In this document: in pieces, positions 25,689 to 34,053 of the stretch
Numbering within the stretch: position 1 is the first letter of the stretch
Layout: each line of letters opens with the position of its first letter
NCBI RefSeq assembly: GCF_032583975.1
Contig: NZ_JAWHTF010000002.1
Reading direction: 5' to 3' (one strand)
Origin: Gilvirhabdus luticola
GTDB taxonomy: Bacteria; Bacteroidota; Bacteroidia; Flavobacteriales; Flavobacteriaceae
DNA length: 64,000 nt
Notes under the pieces: generated by a model
Database searches by the model: none
Seen by the model: only the letters and a program-made list of their open reading frames with translations
What the model was told of the DNA's origin: nothing
Position numbers and translations under genes: made by a program

Positions 25689-27374
25689 CTATTTATAATC
25701 TTCAGGTATTTGTCTCATTTTTGAGGCTTGCTCATAAGCGTAAGCCCATTGTAACAAGAATTTCTCCTGTAATGGTCTTGCAATTATGGTTAGCCCTTCT
25801 GGTTCTCCATCTGAATTATAACCCATTGGAATGGTCATGGCTGGATATTCTGCTACTGCGGCAAATCCGGCGTGGTAGTTGTTTATTGAAAGAATTCCGT
25901 TTAAGTTATTTTCATTCATTGGTTTGTTAAGATACTTTATACCATTATTTTTCAGCGTGCTTTTTATGTTTTCAAATGCTGAATCTGTAGCTGAATCTGC
26001 AACAATTCCTTCAAATAGTTTCTGTCCGTAAGGCATTCTGCTTATTGAATCTTCTTTATTGAAATCGATTATATCACTAACCGTTCTTACCTTAATACTG
26101 TCGCTAGCATTTTGAGAAAGATAAACTGGTAAATCCTTTTTCATATCCAAATTCAACAATCTTAAAAACTCTGGCAGTTCAATTTCTTCTTCTTCAAATT
26201 CAATTACTTCAGCACCAAGATTTTTTAAAACCGTAATAGCATTGACATACAAACTGTCTTCCAAAAGATGTTTAAAAGCACCAAATCGTTTTCCTTTTAC
26301 ACCATTTTCTTTAAGTTGTTCTGTGTAAAATCCTAGGTCCAATAAAGCATCAATCGTTTTGCTATCGCTTTTATCTACACCAAACATAGCGTCCAATAAG
26401 TATGCATTGTCAACCACATTTTTGGTCATTGGTCCTGGCGTATCTAAAGTAGATGAAATAGGTACGATTCCGCTTCTGCTTAACAAACCAATGGTTGGTT
26501 TTAGTCCGACAAGAGAGTTTTTACTTGATGGTGATAATATAGAACCAGACGTTTCACTACCAACAGCAGCAACACAAAAATTGGCTGCAACTGCAACACC
26601 ACTACCCGAACTAGAACCACCAGTATCTATCATTTTTCTACCATAAGGATTAAGGGTTTGTCCACCAATGGCACTGTAACCGCTAGGACAATCGCCACAG
26701 AAAAAATAAGCCCATTCGCTTAAATTGGCTTTTCCAAGAATTAATGCTTTATTCTCTTTAAGTCTTTGAACAATGAAAGCATCATCAGCCATATTATTTT
26801 CAAGAGCTACAGCACCAGCAGTTGTTGGCATGCCTGAAGCATTGATGTTATCTTTTAACAGAATTGGCATACCAAAAAGCTTTGGCTTCACCATTCGATT
26901 TAAAAATTCTTTGTCTCTTTGCTTCGCTTCCGCAATAACATTAGGGTTCAAAGCAATGACTGAATTTAAGGACAAGTCATTTTCCCGATCAAACTTTCTG
27001 ATTCTGTAGAGATAAAACTTGGTGAGTTGCTCATAGGACAATTTTCCTTGAGCTATATTTTTTTGAATCGTGGGAATATCCTGTTCTAAAATAAAAGGCT
27101 TTAAACTATTGTAAATAGACTCTGTAAAATCTTTTAAGTCTTCACTAAATGGTTCCCACAAAGCAGAAGCATCAATATATTTTGAATCCAGTACCTTAAA
27201 ATCGTAAAATGGTTTGGTTGAAATATCACTAACATCTGAAGAATCATTAACAACAATTGAATCTTTTACAGATTCTTCACTAGTACTTTCTTGAGTTGCA
27301 GGTTGATTATTTTTATTGTCATTACAAGAAATTGTTATGAGAAAGACGCAAATAAGAAGCTTTAAATATTTCAT
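25689..27374 (-). CDS. Amidase-signature-family lipoprotein
   Basis: A 561-residue exported amidase. The lipobox ITISC puts the lipid on C17, followed by a linker of about 35 residues rich in S, E and D. The amidase-signature core has K174 (ILLKDNINAS), the cis-serine region GGSSSGSG (252-259) and the nucleophile region GSETSGSI (S278), the full Ser-cisSer-Lys triad. These enzymes hydrolyse amides; location outside the cytoplasm and unknown substrate set it apart from GatA. The second half has a long insertion (about 330-470) with little conservation. It starts 71 bases after the SRPBCC gene begins to end and is on the same strand. Confidence 0.88.
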   Translation of the reverse strand: MKYLKLLICVFLITISCNDNKNNQPATQESTSEESVKDSIVVNDSSDVSDISTKPFYDFKVLDSKYIDASALWEPFSEDLKDFTESIYNSLKPFILEQDIPTIQKNIAQGKLSYEQLTKFYLYRIRKFDRENDLSLNSVIALNPNVIAEAKQRDKEFLNRMVKPKLFGMPILLKDNINASGMPTTAGAVALENNMADDAFIVQRLKENKALILGKANLSEWAYFFCGDCPSGYSAIGGQTLNPYGRKMIDTGGSSSGSGVAVAANFCVAAVGSETSGSILSPSSKNSLVGLKPTIGLLSRSGIVPISSTLDTPGPMTKNVVDNAYLLDAMFGVDKSDSKTIDALLDLGFYTEQLKENGVKGKRFGAFKHLLEDSLYVNAITVLKNLGAEVIEFEEEEIELPEFLRLLNLDMKKDLPVYLSQNASDSIKVRTVSDIIDFNKEDSISRMPYGQKLFEGIVADSATDSAFENIKSTLKNNGIKYLNKPMNENNLNGILSINNYHAGFAAVAEYPAMTIPMGYNSDGEPEGLTIIARPLQEKFLLQWAYAYEQASKMRQIPEDYK

Positions 27375-27436
27375 GGTTAGTATTATTTTTTTAAAAATAC
27401 CAATTTTAAAAATACTCTTTGATAAGAAATTTGAAG

Positions 27437-27865
27437 TTAATTTCTTTCTGCAAAAGGAATAATGATTCCTTTTTCAAGATAGTTTTTAAGCCCGTAAAGC
27501 AACATAGCCCAGCAAAACGAAGCAATCTTAAAATGTTCGTTGGTTTCTTGCCAATTGACATGACTGAATCTTACATAGGTTCTGTTTTCTTTTTCTTCCA
27601 AATCAAAACCAAACGTGGTTGGATCCCAATCGTTGTCACTTTTGGTCATTCTTAAATGAAAGGAATCAAAAGGATTACAAACTGATACTTGACAGTACCA
27701 ATCATATTCATCAGTAAAATTTAAGTTGTAAGTATTACCCATTTCTGGCATACCACTACTCTTTAGAGTCCACCAATTGTTTAAATGTTCTGGTACGGAA
27801 ACAGCATCAAAAACCTCTTGTTTAGTAGCTTTTATTAAAAGATTATGGTAAATATTAAAACTCAT
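27437..27865 (-). CDS. SRPBCC/AHSA1-family protein
   Basis: A 142-residue START-like protein of the activator-of-Hsp90 (AHSA1/SRPBCC) superfamily, with the opening LIKATKQEVFDAVSVPEHLNNWW and an FHLRMTKSDNDWDPTTFGF strand. These small helix-grip folds bind hydrophobic ligands. I use the ATG at 27865: an in-frame start at 27901 would add 12 residues encoded by a repeat-like sequence (27871-27900), which is unlikely to be translated. It is followed 11 bases upstream by ftsY on the same strand. Confidence 0.85.
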   Translation of the reverse strand: MSFNIYHNLLIKATKQEVFDAVSVPEHLNNWWTLKSSGMPEMGNTYNLNFTDEYDWYCQVSVCNPFDSFHLRMTKSDNDWDPTTFGFDLEEKENRTYVRFSHVNWQETNEHFKIASFCWAMLLYGLKNYLEKGIIIPFAERN

Positions 27866-27870
27866 ATTTA

Positions 27871-27900
27871 ATATACATCTCGACAACGCTCGATGTGACA
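27871..27900. repeat. Short REP-like repeat before the SRPBCC start
   Basis: ACATCTCGACAACGCTCGATGTGACA is written here only as its parts: ACATCTCGA, spacer CAACGC, TCGATGT and the TGACA tail. The arms pair imperfectly. It shares the style and the ending ATG..TGACA with the repeat at 24278-24326 and fills the gap between ftsY and the SRPBCC gene. Confidence 0.4.
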
Positions 27901-27911
27901 ATTAAAATCTA

Positions 27912-28865
27912 TTATTTAAAAAACGAATCTACAAACTCATATTTATTAAAAACTTGCAAATCCTCAATCTTTTCTCCAACACCAATATATTTTACTGGAA
28001 TTTGAAATTGATCACTAATTCCAATAACAACTCCACCCTTTGCAGTTCCGTCCAATTTAGTAACTGCCAGACTTGTAACTTCTGTCGCTGCTGTAAACTG
28101 TTTGGCTTGCTCAAAAGCATTCTGTCCTGTAGAACCATCTAGAACTAGTAAAACATCATGAGGAGCATCTTGAACTACTTTTTGCATGACACGTTTTACC
28201 TTAGTTAGCTCATTCATGAGATTGACTTTATTATGCAAACGTCCAGCAGTATCTATAATAACAACATCAGCATCTTCTGCTACTGCACTTTGTAACGTAT
28301 CAAAAGCCACTGAAGCAGGATCACTTCCCATAGATTGCTTTACGATTGGTACATCTACTCTATCTGCCCAAACTTGTAACTGGTCTATAGCTGCAGCTCT
28401 AAATGTATCTGCTGCACCAAGTACTACTTTAAGTCCTTGTTTTTTAAACTGATAAGCCAATTTACCTATGGTTGTTGTTTTACCAACACCATTAACACCT
28501 ACAACCATAATAACATACGGTTTTTTATCTTCAGGAATGGTAAATTCGGTAGCTTCGCCCAAATTGGTTTCAGACAATAATGCTGCTATTTCTTCACGAA
28601 GAATTTGGTTTAACTCTTCAGTACCTAAATATTTATCTTTAGATACACGCTCTTCAATGCGCTCAATGACCTTAAGTGTTGTATTAACACCAACATCACT
28701 GGTTACCAAAACCTCTTCAAGATTATCTAAAACTTCATCATCAACTTTAGATTTTCCAGCAACTGCTTTACTTAATTTATTTAAGAATGTTGTTTTGGAT
28801 TTTTCTAATCCTTTATCTAGTGTTTCCTTTTTTTCTGAAGAGAATATTTTTTTAAAAAAACTCAT
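27912..28865 (-). CDS. ftsY: Signal recognition particle receptor FtsY
   Basis: A 317-residue SRP GTPase receptor that docks translating ribosomes to the membrane. An N-domain helical bundle (about 25-105) is followed by the G-domain with GVNGVGKT (123-130), the DTFRAAAIDQL insertion-box motif, DTAGR and TKLDGTAKGG. The acidic A-domain of E. coli FtsY is missing, leaving a short basic N-terminus (MSFFKKIFSSEKKE), which is usual in Bacteroidota. Upstream on the same strand is the DUF4295-rpmG-rpmB unit, closed by a terminator at 28952-28982. Confidence 0.97.
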   Translation of the reverse strand: MSFFKKIFSSEKKETLDKGLEKSKTTFLNKLSKAVAGKSKVDDEVLDNLEEVLVTSDVGVNTTLKVIERIEERVSKDKYLGTEELNQILREEIAALLSETNLGEATEFTIPEDKKPYVIMVVGVNGVGKTTTIGKLAYQFKKQGLKVVLGAADTFRAAAIDQLQVWADRVDVPIVKQSMGSDPASVAFDTLQSAVAEDADVVIIDTAGRLHNKVNLMNELTKVKRVMQKVVQDAPHDVLLVLDGSTGQNAFEQAKQFTAATEVTSLAVTKLDGTAKGGVVIGISDQFQIPVKYIGVGEKIEDLQVFNKYEFVDSFFK

Positions 28866-28951
28866 TATTTAATTCAATTTTAAAACTAATAACAAACTTC
28901 TTGCCTAGAGTTGAAAACGGAAAGTTTGTCAGGAGTGTAAATATAAAACAA

Positions 28952-28982
28952 AAGCTGCTTTCAAGGGTATTGAAAGCAGCTT
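28952..28982. terminator. Terminator after the ribosomal-protein operon
   Basis: A 13-base perfect stem AAGCTGCTTTCAA / TTGAAAGCAGCTT around the loop GGGTA, followed on the minus strand by a T-rich run. It lies between the DUF4295 gene and ftsY. Confidence 0.9.
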
Positions 28983-29008
28983 AAAATATTTTTAAGAGTA
29001 ACTACAGA

Positions 29009-29161
29009 TTATTGCTTACTCATCCATTCGTTTACTTGTTCTGGTGCCATAATTGACTCAACGAACATATATGCTCCAGTTTTAGGTGATTTTACCATCT
29101 TTATTGCTTTTGTAAGCCTTTTAGATCCTGTCTGTAATGATGCTACCGATTTCTTTGCCAT
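29009..29161 (-). CDS. DUF4295 ribosome-associated protein (bL38 candidate)
   Basis: A 50-residue basic protein (MAKKSVASLQTGSKRLTKAI, ending EQVNEWMSKQ). It matches DUF4295, a family restricted to Bacteroidota that is nearly always found after rpmG and rpmB. From memory, this protein was seen as an extra large-subunit protein (bL38) in a Flavobacterium ribosome structure; I could not verify that here. It starts 16 bases after the rpmG stop. It is too short for most ORF filters. Confidence 0.85.
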   Translation of the reverse strand: MAKKSVASLQTGSKRLTKAIKMVKSPKTGAYMFVESIMAPEQVNEWMSKQ

Positions 29162-29177
29162 GACTCAATTACTTTAC

Positions 29178-29360
29178 TTATTTAATTTCTTTATGAACAG
29201 TCATACGTTTTAAGATAGGATTGAATTTTTTTATCTCCATTCTATCTGGCGTATTCTTTTTGTTTTTAGTTGTAATATAACGTGAAGTTCCTGGTTGTCC
29301 AGTAGCTTTATGCTCTGTACACTCTAATATTACTTGAACTCTATTGCCTTTCTTTGCCAT
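29178..29360 (-). CDS. rpmG: Large ribosomal subunit protein bL33
   Basis: A 60-residue large-subunit protein with the family features VQVILECTEHKATGQPGTSRY and KKNTPDRMEIKKFNP. It has a single cysteine and no C-terminal CxxC, so it is the zinc-independent (C-) form. It lies between rpmB (25 bases upstream) and DUF4295 on the same strand. Confidence 0.96.
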   Translation of the reverse strand: MAKKGNRVQVILECTEHKATGQPGTSRYITTKNKKNTPDRMEIKKFNPILKRMTVHKEIK

Positions 29361-29385
29361 TTTCTTAAATCTTTAAATGTGGCTA

Positions 29386-29622
29386 TTATTTTAAAATCCC
29401 TTTAGATTTTGCATCTTTTAACACAGCAGAAATACCTAATTTATTAATGGTTTTTAATGCTGATGTAGAAACTTTTAAAGTTATCCACTTATCTTCTTCA
29501 GGTATGTAGAAACGTTTCTTTGCCAAATTAGCATTAAATTTACGTTTAGTTCTGTTTAATGCGTGAGACACGTTGTTTCCAACCATCGCCTTTTTCCCAG
29601 TAATTTCACAAACTCTTGACAT
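29386..29622 (-). CDS. rpmB: Large ribosomal subunit protein bL28
   Basis: A 78-residue protein with MSRVCEITGKKAMVGNNVSHA, SHALNRTKRKFNANL and KVSTSALKTINKLG, the bL28 pattern. Only one cysteine is present, so this is the zinc-free form. It is the first gene of the rpmB-rpmG-DUF4295 operon, preceded by an excellent promoter. Confidence 0.97.
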   Translation of the reverse strand: MSRVCEITGKKAMVGNNVSHALNRTKRKFNANLAKKRFYIPEEDKWITLKVSTSALKTINKLGISAVLKDAKSKGILK

Positions 29623-29661
29623 TATTTCTAACTTTAAATATTGTTATTTCGAAACGAGGTG

Positions 29662-29691
29662 CAAATATACAAAATCTTTAATTTACGACAA
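29662..29691 (-). promoter_or_regulatory. Promoter of the rpmB-rpmG-DUF4295 operon
   Basis: On the minus strand TTG (29689-29691), 19 bases of spacer and then TATATTTGC (29662-29669 plus one base). Both parts match the Bacteroidota housekeeping promoter TTG-N17-19-TAnnTTTG, and it lies about 40 bases before the rpmB ATG. It is the best promoter match in the window. Confidence 0.75.
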
Positions 29692-29692
29692 C

Positions 29693-30949
29693 TTAATTTT
29701 TATCAATTTTTAAAATTTCTTTTTGTAGCATTTCAAAAGCTTTATTTACGGCTTTATTTATGACCTTAATTCTGTGATTCCCAAAGCTGAATTTTTCTGA
29801 AAACACCTTATTTTTTGTAGCTATAGCAATAAAAACAGTACCTAATTCTGCATCTGCATCACCTTTTGTTGGTCCAGCATTTCCTGTAGTTGCAATAGCA
29901 TAATCTGAATCAAAAATTTCCCTGACATTTTGCGCCATAGCTTCTGCAACTTGCTTACTAACAACAGAATACCTTTCTATAATATCTTTAGGAACCTTTA
30001 AAACATCTATTTTTGTTTGGGTTTCGTAACTTACTATGCTACCTTTAAAATAAACGGAAGCTCCAGCATTTGCAGTAATTTGTTCGGCAATTTTTCCGCC
30101 TGTACAGCTTTCTGCCGTAGCTAATGTTTTGTGTTGTAATGCTAATTGTTTACCAATACTTAACTCGATAGAATCCTCTTCTTCAAAACCAAAATAAATA
30201 CCATCTAATAGTGGTAGCAATTTTTGTATTTGATTATCAATTTCCAATTCAATTTCTTTTTTATTCTTTCCCTTTGCAGATAGACGTAATCTCACCTTAC
30301 CTAAATTTGGTAAATACGCTAGTTTGATGAATTTCGGCAAATTATTTTCCCAAGCTTCAATTTTTGAAGCAAGCATACTTTCTCCAATACCATAAACAAC
30401 CAGAGTTTTATGTAATATATATGGAAATTTATATTTCTGCTGAAGTTTAGGAATCACTTCATTTCCTAATAAAGCTTTCATCTCATAAGGAACACCTGGA
30501 AGCGAAATAAAAACCATGTTACCTTTTTCTATCCACATGCCTGGAGCACTTCCTAAACTGTTCATCAATACAATAGATTTTGATGGTACTAAAGCTTGGT
30601 CGATATTAACCTGCATTAAAGGTTGATTGATATAGTTTTTCCAAAGTGATTTAATGTTGTCCAAAACAGCATCATTTTGTATTAAAGTATCCTTAAAATA
30701 TTCTGCTAAAGTATGTTTGGTAATATCATCTTTTGTTGGACCAAGACCTCCAGTTATAATGATAATATCGGCATTGTCTTCTGCTTCTTTTAAGGCTTTA
30801 AGTATATGCTTTTTATCGTCCTGAACAGATGTAATTTGATATACTGAAACACCAATTTTATTAAATTCTTTTGAGATAAAAGCGGAATTAGTATCAATAA
30901 TTTGACCTATGAGGATTTCGTCTCCAATAGTGATTATTTCAGCGAGCAA
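29693..30949 (-). CDS. cinA: CinA-family protein (competence/damage-inducible, nicotinamide-nucleotide amidase)
   Basis: A 418-residue two-domain protein: an N-terminal MoCF-like domain (AEIITIGDEILIGQIIDTNS, then ITGGLGPTKDD) and a C-terminal CinA domain with TAESCTGGKI and TGNAGPT. The family combines ADP-ribose pyrophosphatase and nicotinamide-nucleotide deamidase activities and so recycles pyridine nucleotides. The start codon is TTG at 30949; no ATG lies upstream in frame before a stop, and the alignment with family members begins here. The gene lies 70 bases before rpmB on the same strand, but a promoter in the gap suggests rpmB is transcribed separately. Confidence 0.94.
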   Translation of the reverse strand: MLAEIITIGDEILIGQIIDTNSAFISKEFNKIGVSVYQITSVQDDKKHILKALKEAEDNADIIIITGGLGPTKDDITKHTLAEYFKDTLIQNDAVLDNIKSLWKNYINQPLMQVNIDQALVPSKSIVLMNSLGSAPGMWIEKGNMVFISLPGVPYEMKALLGNEVIPKLQQKYKFPYILHKTLVVYGIGESMLASKIEAWENNLPKFIKLAYLPNLGKVRLRLSAKGKNKKEIELEIDNQIQKLLPLLDGIYFGFEEEDSIELSIGKQLALQHKTLATAESCTGGKIAEQITANAGASVYFKGSIVSYETQTKIDVLKVPKDIIERYSVVSKQVAEAMAQNVREIFDSDYAIATTGNAGPTKGDADAELGTVFIAIATKNKVFSEKFSFGNHRIKVINKAVNKAFEMLQKEILKIDKN

Positions 30950-31044
30950 AATATATAATTGTGTTAAGTTAAAACGTCAAATTTAAGGTTATTTGTTTAT
31001 TATTTCTTATTTTTAAAAGGCTTAATTTATTTTAACTACCAACC

Positions 31045-32076
31045 ATGTGCAAAAGCCTTCTGTTATCGTTGTTTTTTATTGTTCCAATACTTTTCATATC
31101 CTGTAAAGATGAAGGTAAAGACCAAACACACTCAACTACTAAAATTGAAAAGAGTGTAAATGAGATAACACCTGAATTTACTTTAACCAAAGATCAAACG
31201 CATAATAAGTTCAGCAGTGCCATTGAACCCATTTTAAAGGTCAAATCTGGAACTATTATTGAAGCTTTTACAGAAGATGCCAGTGATGAGCAATTCAATC
31301 TAAACTCTAAAGTAGAAGATTTAAAGAATTTAAGTTTTGAGCCAATACATCCTTTAACTGGACCTGTTTATGTTGAAGGTGCTTCTCCAGGAGATGTTTT
31401 AAAAGTAACGCTGCATCAGATTGAAGTTGGTGATTGGGGCTGGAATGCTATTTACCCAGGTTTTAGCTTTGTTGCCGATTCTATAAAAGGAGAATATTTA
31501 AGAATTTATCAATTGGGTAAAGATAGAACCCATGTTGATTTCAACGAAAATATTAAAGTTCCATTGAATCCTTTTTTAGGTGTTATGGGCGTCGCTCCTC
31601 CAACTGAAGAAATGTTATCTACAATTCCACCAAGAGCAAATGGTGGAAATATGGACGACCCAAATCTTACTCAAGGTACTATTGTTTATTTTCCGGTTTT
31701 TGTTGAAGGCGCTTTATTTTCGGTTGGTGATGGACATGCTGCACAAGGGCTTGGAGAAGTATGCGGAACTGCCATTGAAGCACCTTTAAGGGTCGTTTAC
31801 CAGTTAGACATTATAAAAAATAAAATATTAAAAGAGCCTCAATACGAAACCAATGATTATTATGCAACAACAGGTTTTGCAACTACTATTGATGAAGCTG
31901 CTAAAAAGGCAACCTTATACATGATAGATTATTTAATGCAGGAACATAATTTAAGTGAGAATGAAGCCTATGCTTTATGTTCTTTGGCTGGCGATTTAAA
32001 GATTGCTGAAACTGTAGATGTACCACATATGCTTGTTGCCATGCATATATCTAAAGAAGTGCTTGGAATAAAATAG
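31045..32076 (+). CDS. Acetamidase/formamidase-family lipoprotein
   Basis: A 343-residue exported protein with a lipobox ending at C20 (LFISC). The mature part matches the acetamidase/formamidase family: HNKFSSAIEPILKVKSGT, GPVYVEGASPGDVLKV, VGDGHAAQGLGEVCGTAIE. Family members hydrolyse formamide or acetamide to ammonia and acid. The histidine-containing DGHAAQGLGE block and an AEALAL-like GDLKIAE near the end are present. A lipoprotein anchor is unusual for cytoplasmic amidases and suggests a role in the periplasm. It converges with the HPt gene, four bases from its end. Confidence 0.85.
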   Translation: MCKSLLLSLFFIVPILFISCKDEGKDQTHSTTKIEKSVNEITPEFTLTKDQTHNKFSSAIEPILKVKSGTIIEAFTEDASDEQFNLNSKVEDLKNLSFEPIHPLTGPVYVEGASPGDVLKVTLHQIEVGDWGWNAIYPGFSFVADSIKGEYLRIYQLGKDRTHVDFNENIKVPLNPFLGVMGVAPPTEEMLSTIPPRANGGNMDDPNLTQGTIVYFPVFVEGALFSVGDGHAAQGLGEVCGTAIEAPLRVVYQLDIIKNKILKEPQYETNDYYATTGFATTIDEAAKKATLYMIDYLMQEHNLSENEAYALCSLAGDLKIAETVDVPHMLVAMHISKEVLGIK

Positions 32077-32080
32077 AAAA

Positions 32081-32422
32081 CTACAAATTAAAATCTGATC
32101 GTAATTCGTTTGAAGCTTGTTCTACTGCAGCGAGTACAATGTCCAATTTGTCTGTAATATCAACGTCTGTTTTTGTGAATTTTCCCCAATCTTGAACCTC
32201 AATTAAATCCTGAAGCACACCAAGTTCAAATAAATCTATTGTTGGTTTCATTTTATGAGCTGCTTGATAGGCTTCTTGATAGTTTTTTTCTGAAACAGCA
32301 TTTTTTAACCTTTCAGCATCTGGCGGTACTTCTTCCAAAAAAGTTTGAGCTAATGCCAATATAAATTCTTGGTCATCACCTGCTAATTCGCGAACCCTAG
32401 ATAATTTGTAATGTTGTTCCAT
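32081..32422 (-). CDS. Stand-alone HPt (histidine phosphotransfer) protein
   Basis: A 113-residue four-helix protein with the HPt motif AAHKMKPTIDLFEL, whose H56 is the predicted phospho-acceptor. It carries no kinase or receiver domain. HPt proteins relay phosphate between hybrid histidine kinases and response regulators. None of these is encoded in this window, so its partner must be elsewhere. Its end lies one base from the start of the FAH-family gene upstream (the codon after 32422 begins that gene's stop), and with the exonuclease gene it forms a tight three-gene minus-strand unit. Confidence 0.85.
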   Translation of the reverse strand: MEQHYKLSRVRELAGDDQEFILALAQTFLEEVPPDAERLKNAVSEKNYQEAYQAAHKMKPTIDLFELGVLQDLIEVQDWGKFTKTDVDITDKLDIVLAAVEQASNELRSDFNL

Positions 32423-33034
32423 TTATTTTACTGTTATTGAAAACATTTGTTTGTTTTCTATGTAACCTTTAAGTTTATCGTCAGCAATTACTTTGCCAAC
32501 TCCTGCTGGTGTACCGGTAAATATAATATCTCCAATCTTTAAAGTAAAATATTTTGAGATATATTCTATCAATTCATCAATTTTCCAAAGCATATTGGCT
32601 GTATTTCCTTGCTGAACTAATATATCATTTTTCTTCAATGAGAAATTTATATTGTTAATATCTCCTATTTCTTTTTTTGGTAACCAATTGCCAATAACTG
32701 CTGCACCATCAAAGCCTTTGGCCTTTTCCCAAGGCAAACCTTTTTCTTTTAATTGAGCCTGAATATCTCTAGCCGTGAAATCGATACCTAGGCCAATTTC
32801 ATCATAATATTTATGTGCAAATTTTTTATCGATGTGCTTCCCTAATCTATTTATTTTAACCAAAATTTCCACTTCATGATGTACATCATCAGAAAAATCT
32901 GGTATAAAAAAAGGCTGTTTTTTTAACAATATAGAAGTGTCTGGTTTTAAAAAAACTACTGGATCTTTAGGTTTTTCATTTTCCAATTCTTTAATATGTT
33001 CGGTATAATTTCTACCGATGCAGATAAGTTTCAT
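32423..33034 (-). CDS. Fumarylacetoacetate hydrolase-family protein
   Basis: A 203-residue FAH-fold protein (MKLICIGRNYTEHIKEL, HHEVEILVKI with metal-binding acidic residue, and IIFTGTPAGVGKV). These magnesium-dependent enzymes hydrolyse or decarboxylate 2-oxo acids such as acylpyruvates or oxaloacetate. It is the short form, as in YcgM/FAHD1. It abuts the HPt gene downstream and the exonuclease gene upstream (two-base gap), so the three are co-transcribed. Confidence 0.9.
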   Translation of the reverse strand: MKLICIGRNYTEHIKELENEKPKDPVVFLKPDTSILLKKQPFFIPDFSDDVHHEVEILVKINRLGKHIDKKFAHKYYDEIGLGIDFTARDIQAQLKEKGLPWEKAKGFDGAAVIGNWLPKKEIGDINNINFSLKKNDILVQQGNTANMLWKIDELIEYISKYFTLKIGDIIFTGTPAGVGKVIADDKLKGYIENKQMFSITVK

Positions 33035-33036
33035 TC

Positions 33037-33813
33037 TTAATCTAACTTATTATTAAAACTGCGAAGCTTAATAGCTGTTAATACCTTTTTGGTGTATAAT
33101 GGGAAGTCTGCATTAAGCAACCAACCAAAATAACCGGGTTCTTTTTCTAAAACCTCAATTACCGTTTTGTTTTTGTGCTTACCAAACGAAAAGCATTCTT
33201 CTCCTTTTTTATTGTAGGCGATAAAACCTGCAAAATCCGCAAACTTTTTTCTTGAACTGAACTCTGCCAGAAACTTGGAGTTGTTTTCCAATTCGTCATA
33301 TTTCTCAACCTGCGCTTTTAAGACTTCAAAGGTGGCTTTAGTATCTGCTTCTGCACTGTGTGCATTGTCTAAATCTTTATCACAATAAAATTTGTAAGCG
33401 GCACTCAAGGTGCGTTGTTCCATTTTATGAAAAATATTCTGAACATCAATAGCCAATCTGTTTTTCATATCAAAATCTATTTCTGCTCTTAACATTTCTT
33501 CCGCTAATAATGGAATATCAAATCTGTTGGAGTTAAATCCTGCCAGATCAGAATCTTTAATCATGACAAATATCTCTTTGGCCAGTTCTTTAAACGTAGG
33601 TTTATCTGCAACATCTGCATCAGAAATACCATGAATGGCAGTCACTTCTTTTGGTATTGGCATTTCTGGATTTACCAACCACGTTTTACTTTCTTCATTT
33701 CCGCCTGGATTAACTTTTAGGATTGAAATCTCCACAATACGATCTTTAGAAATATTAACACCTGTGGTTTCAAGATCAAAAAAACACAATGGTTTTGTTA
33801 AATTAAGGCTCAT
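33037..33813 (-). CDS. DnaQ-type 3'-5' exonuclease
   Basis: A 258-residue DEDD exonuclease. D13 and E15 (FFDLETTG), the second acidic site in GFNSNRFDIPLL, and AHSAEADTKAT follow the DnaQ/epsilon order. The last third (about 180-258) has the KSFGKHKNK-like segment FSFGKHKNKTVIEVLEKEPGY seen in an extra domain common in Bacteroidota exonucleases. It is either the proofreading exonuclease or a related repair nuclease; without a chain alpha interface I do not name it dnaQ. First gene of a three-gene unit; a -7 box lies 17 bases upstream. Confidence 0.88.
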   Translation of the reverse strand: MSLNLTKPLCFFDLETTGVNISKDRIVEISILKVNPGGNEESKTWLVNPEMPIPKEVTAIHGISDADVADKPTFKELAKEIFVMIKDSDLAGFNSNRFDIPLLAEEMLRAEIDFDMKNRLAIDVQNIFHKMEQRTLSAAYKFYCDKDLDNAHSAEADTKATFEVLKAQVEKYDELENNSKFLAEFSSRKKFADFAGFIAYNKKGEECFSFGKHKNKTVIEVLEKEPGYFGWLLNADFPLYTKKVLTAIKLRSFNNKLD

Positions 33814-33829
33814 GCACTACAATTTTGTA

Positions 33830-33837
33830 CAAATGTA
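33830..33837 (-). promoter_or_regulatory. Candidate promoter -7 box for the exonuclease-FAH-HPt unit
   Basis: On the minus strand TACATTTG, an exact TAnnTTTG match, with a TTG 16 bases upstream (33854-33856). The start would be about 10 bases before the ATG. Confidence 0.45.
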
Positions 33838-33862
33838 ATTAGAATAAACAAAACAATGATTT

Positions 33863-33903
33863 GACTTTATAAGGAAAATAGTTGAACTTTGTTTGACCAC
33901 TTA
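33863..33903. repeat. Degenerate half-copy of the palindromic repeat, copy C
   Basis: GACTTTATAAGGAAAATAG, then TTGAACTTTGTTTGACC, resembles the left part of copy A (GACTTTCTTAAAAAAATAG, then TCGAACTTCGTTTAAC) with several mismatches. The right arm is absent. Placed upstream of the arsenic genes. Confidence 0.35.
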
Positions 33904-33996
33904 AAGAAGCTAAAAAAATTACATCATTACCCACAAGTTAAAAGCAACCACAGTAAAAACACATTCATTGTTGTCTAAAATAAAGAACCATTTTTT

Positions 33997-34020
33997 GTCA
34001 AGTCTCTAAAAAACTTTGAC
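33997..34020 (+). promoter_or_regulatory. Inverted repeat before the arsenic genes
   Basis: GTCAAGT (33997-34003) and ACTTTGAC (34013-34020) form an inverted repeat with one bulged base, 34 bases before the ATG at 34054. An ArsR-type repressor site is one reading, but no arsR is adjacent and the arms are short. Confidence 0.25.
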
Positions 34021-34053
34021 CTTTTGAATATTAATCGTATAATCGCAAAAAGT

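Noticed and set aside
28468..28872. 134-codon frame on the plus strand opposite ftsY
   Set aside because: It lies wholly antisense to a well-conserved gene, has low-complexity Ser/Thr/Val content and no match to a known protein.
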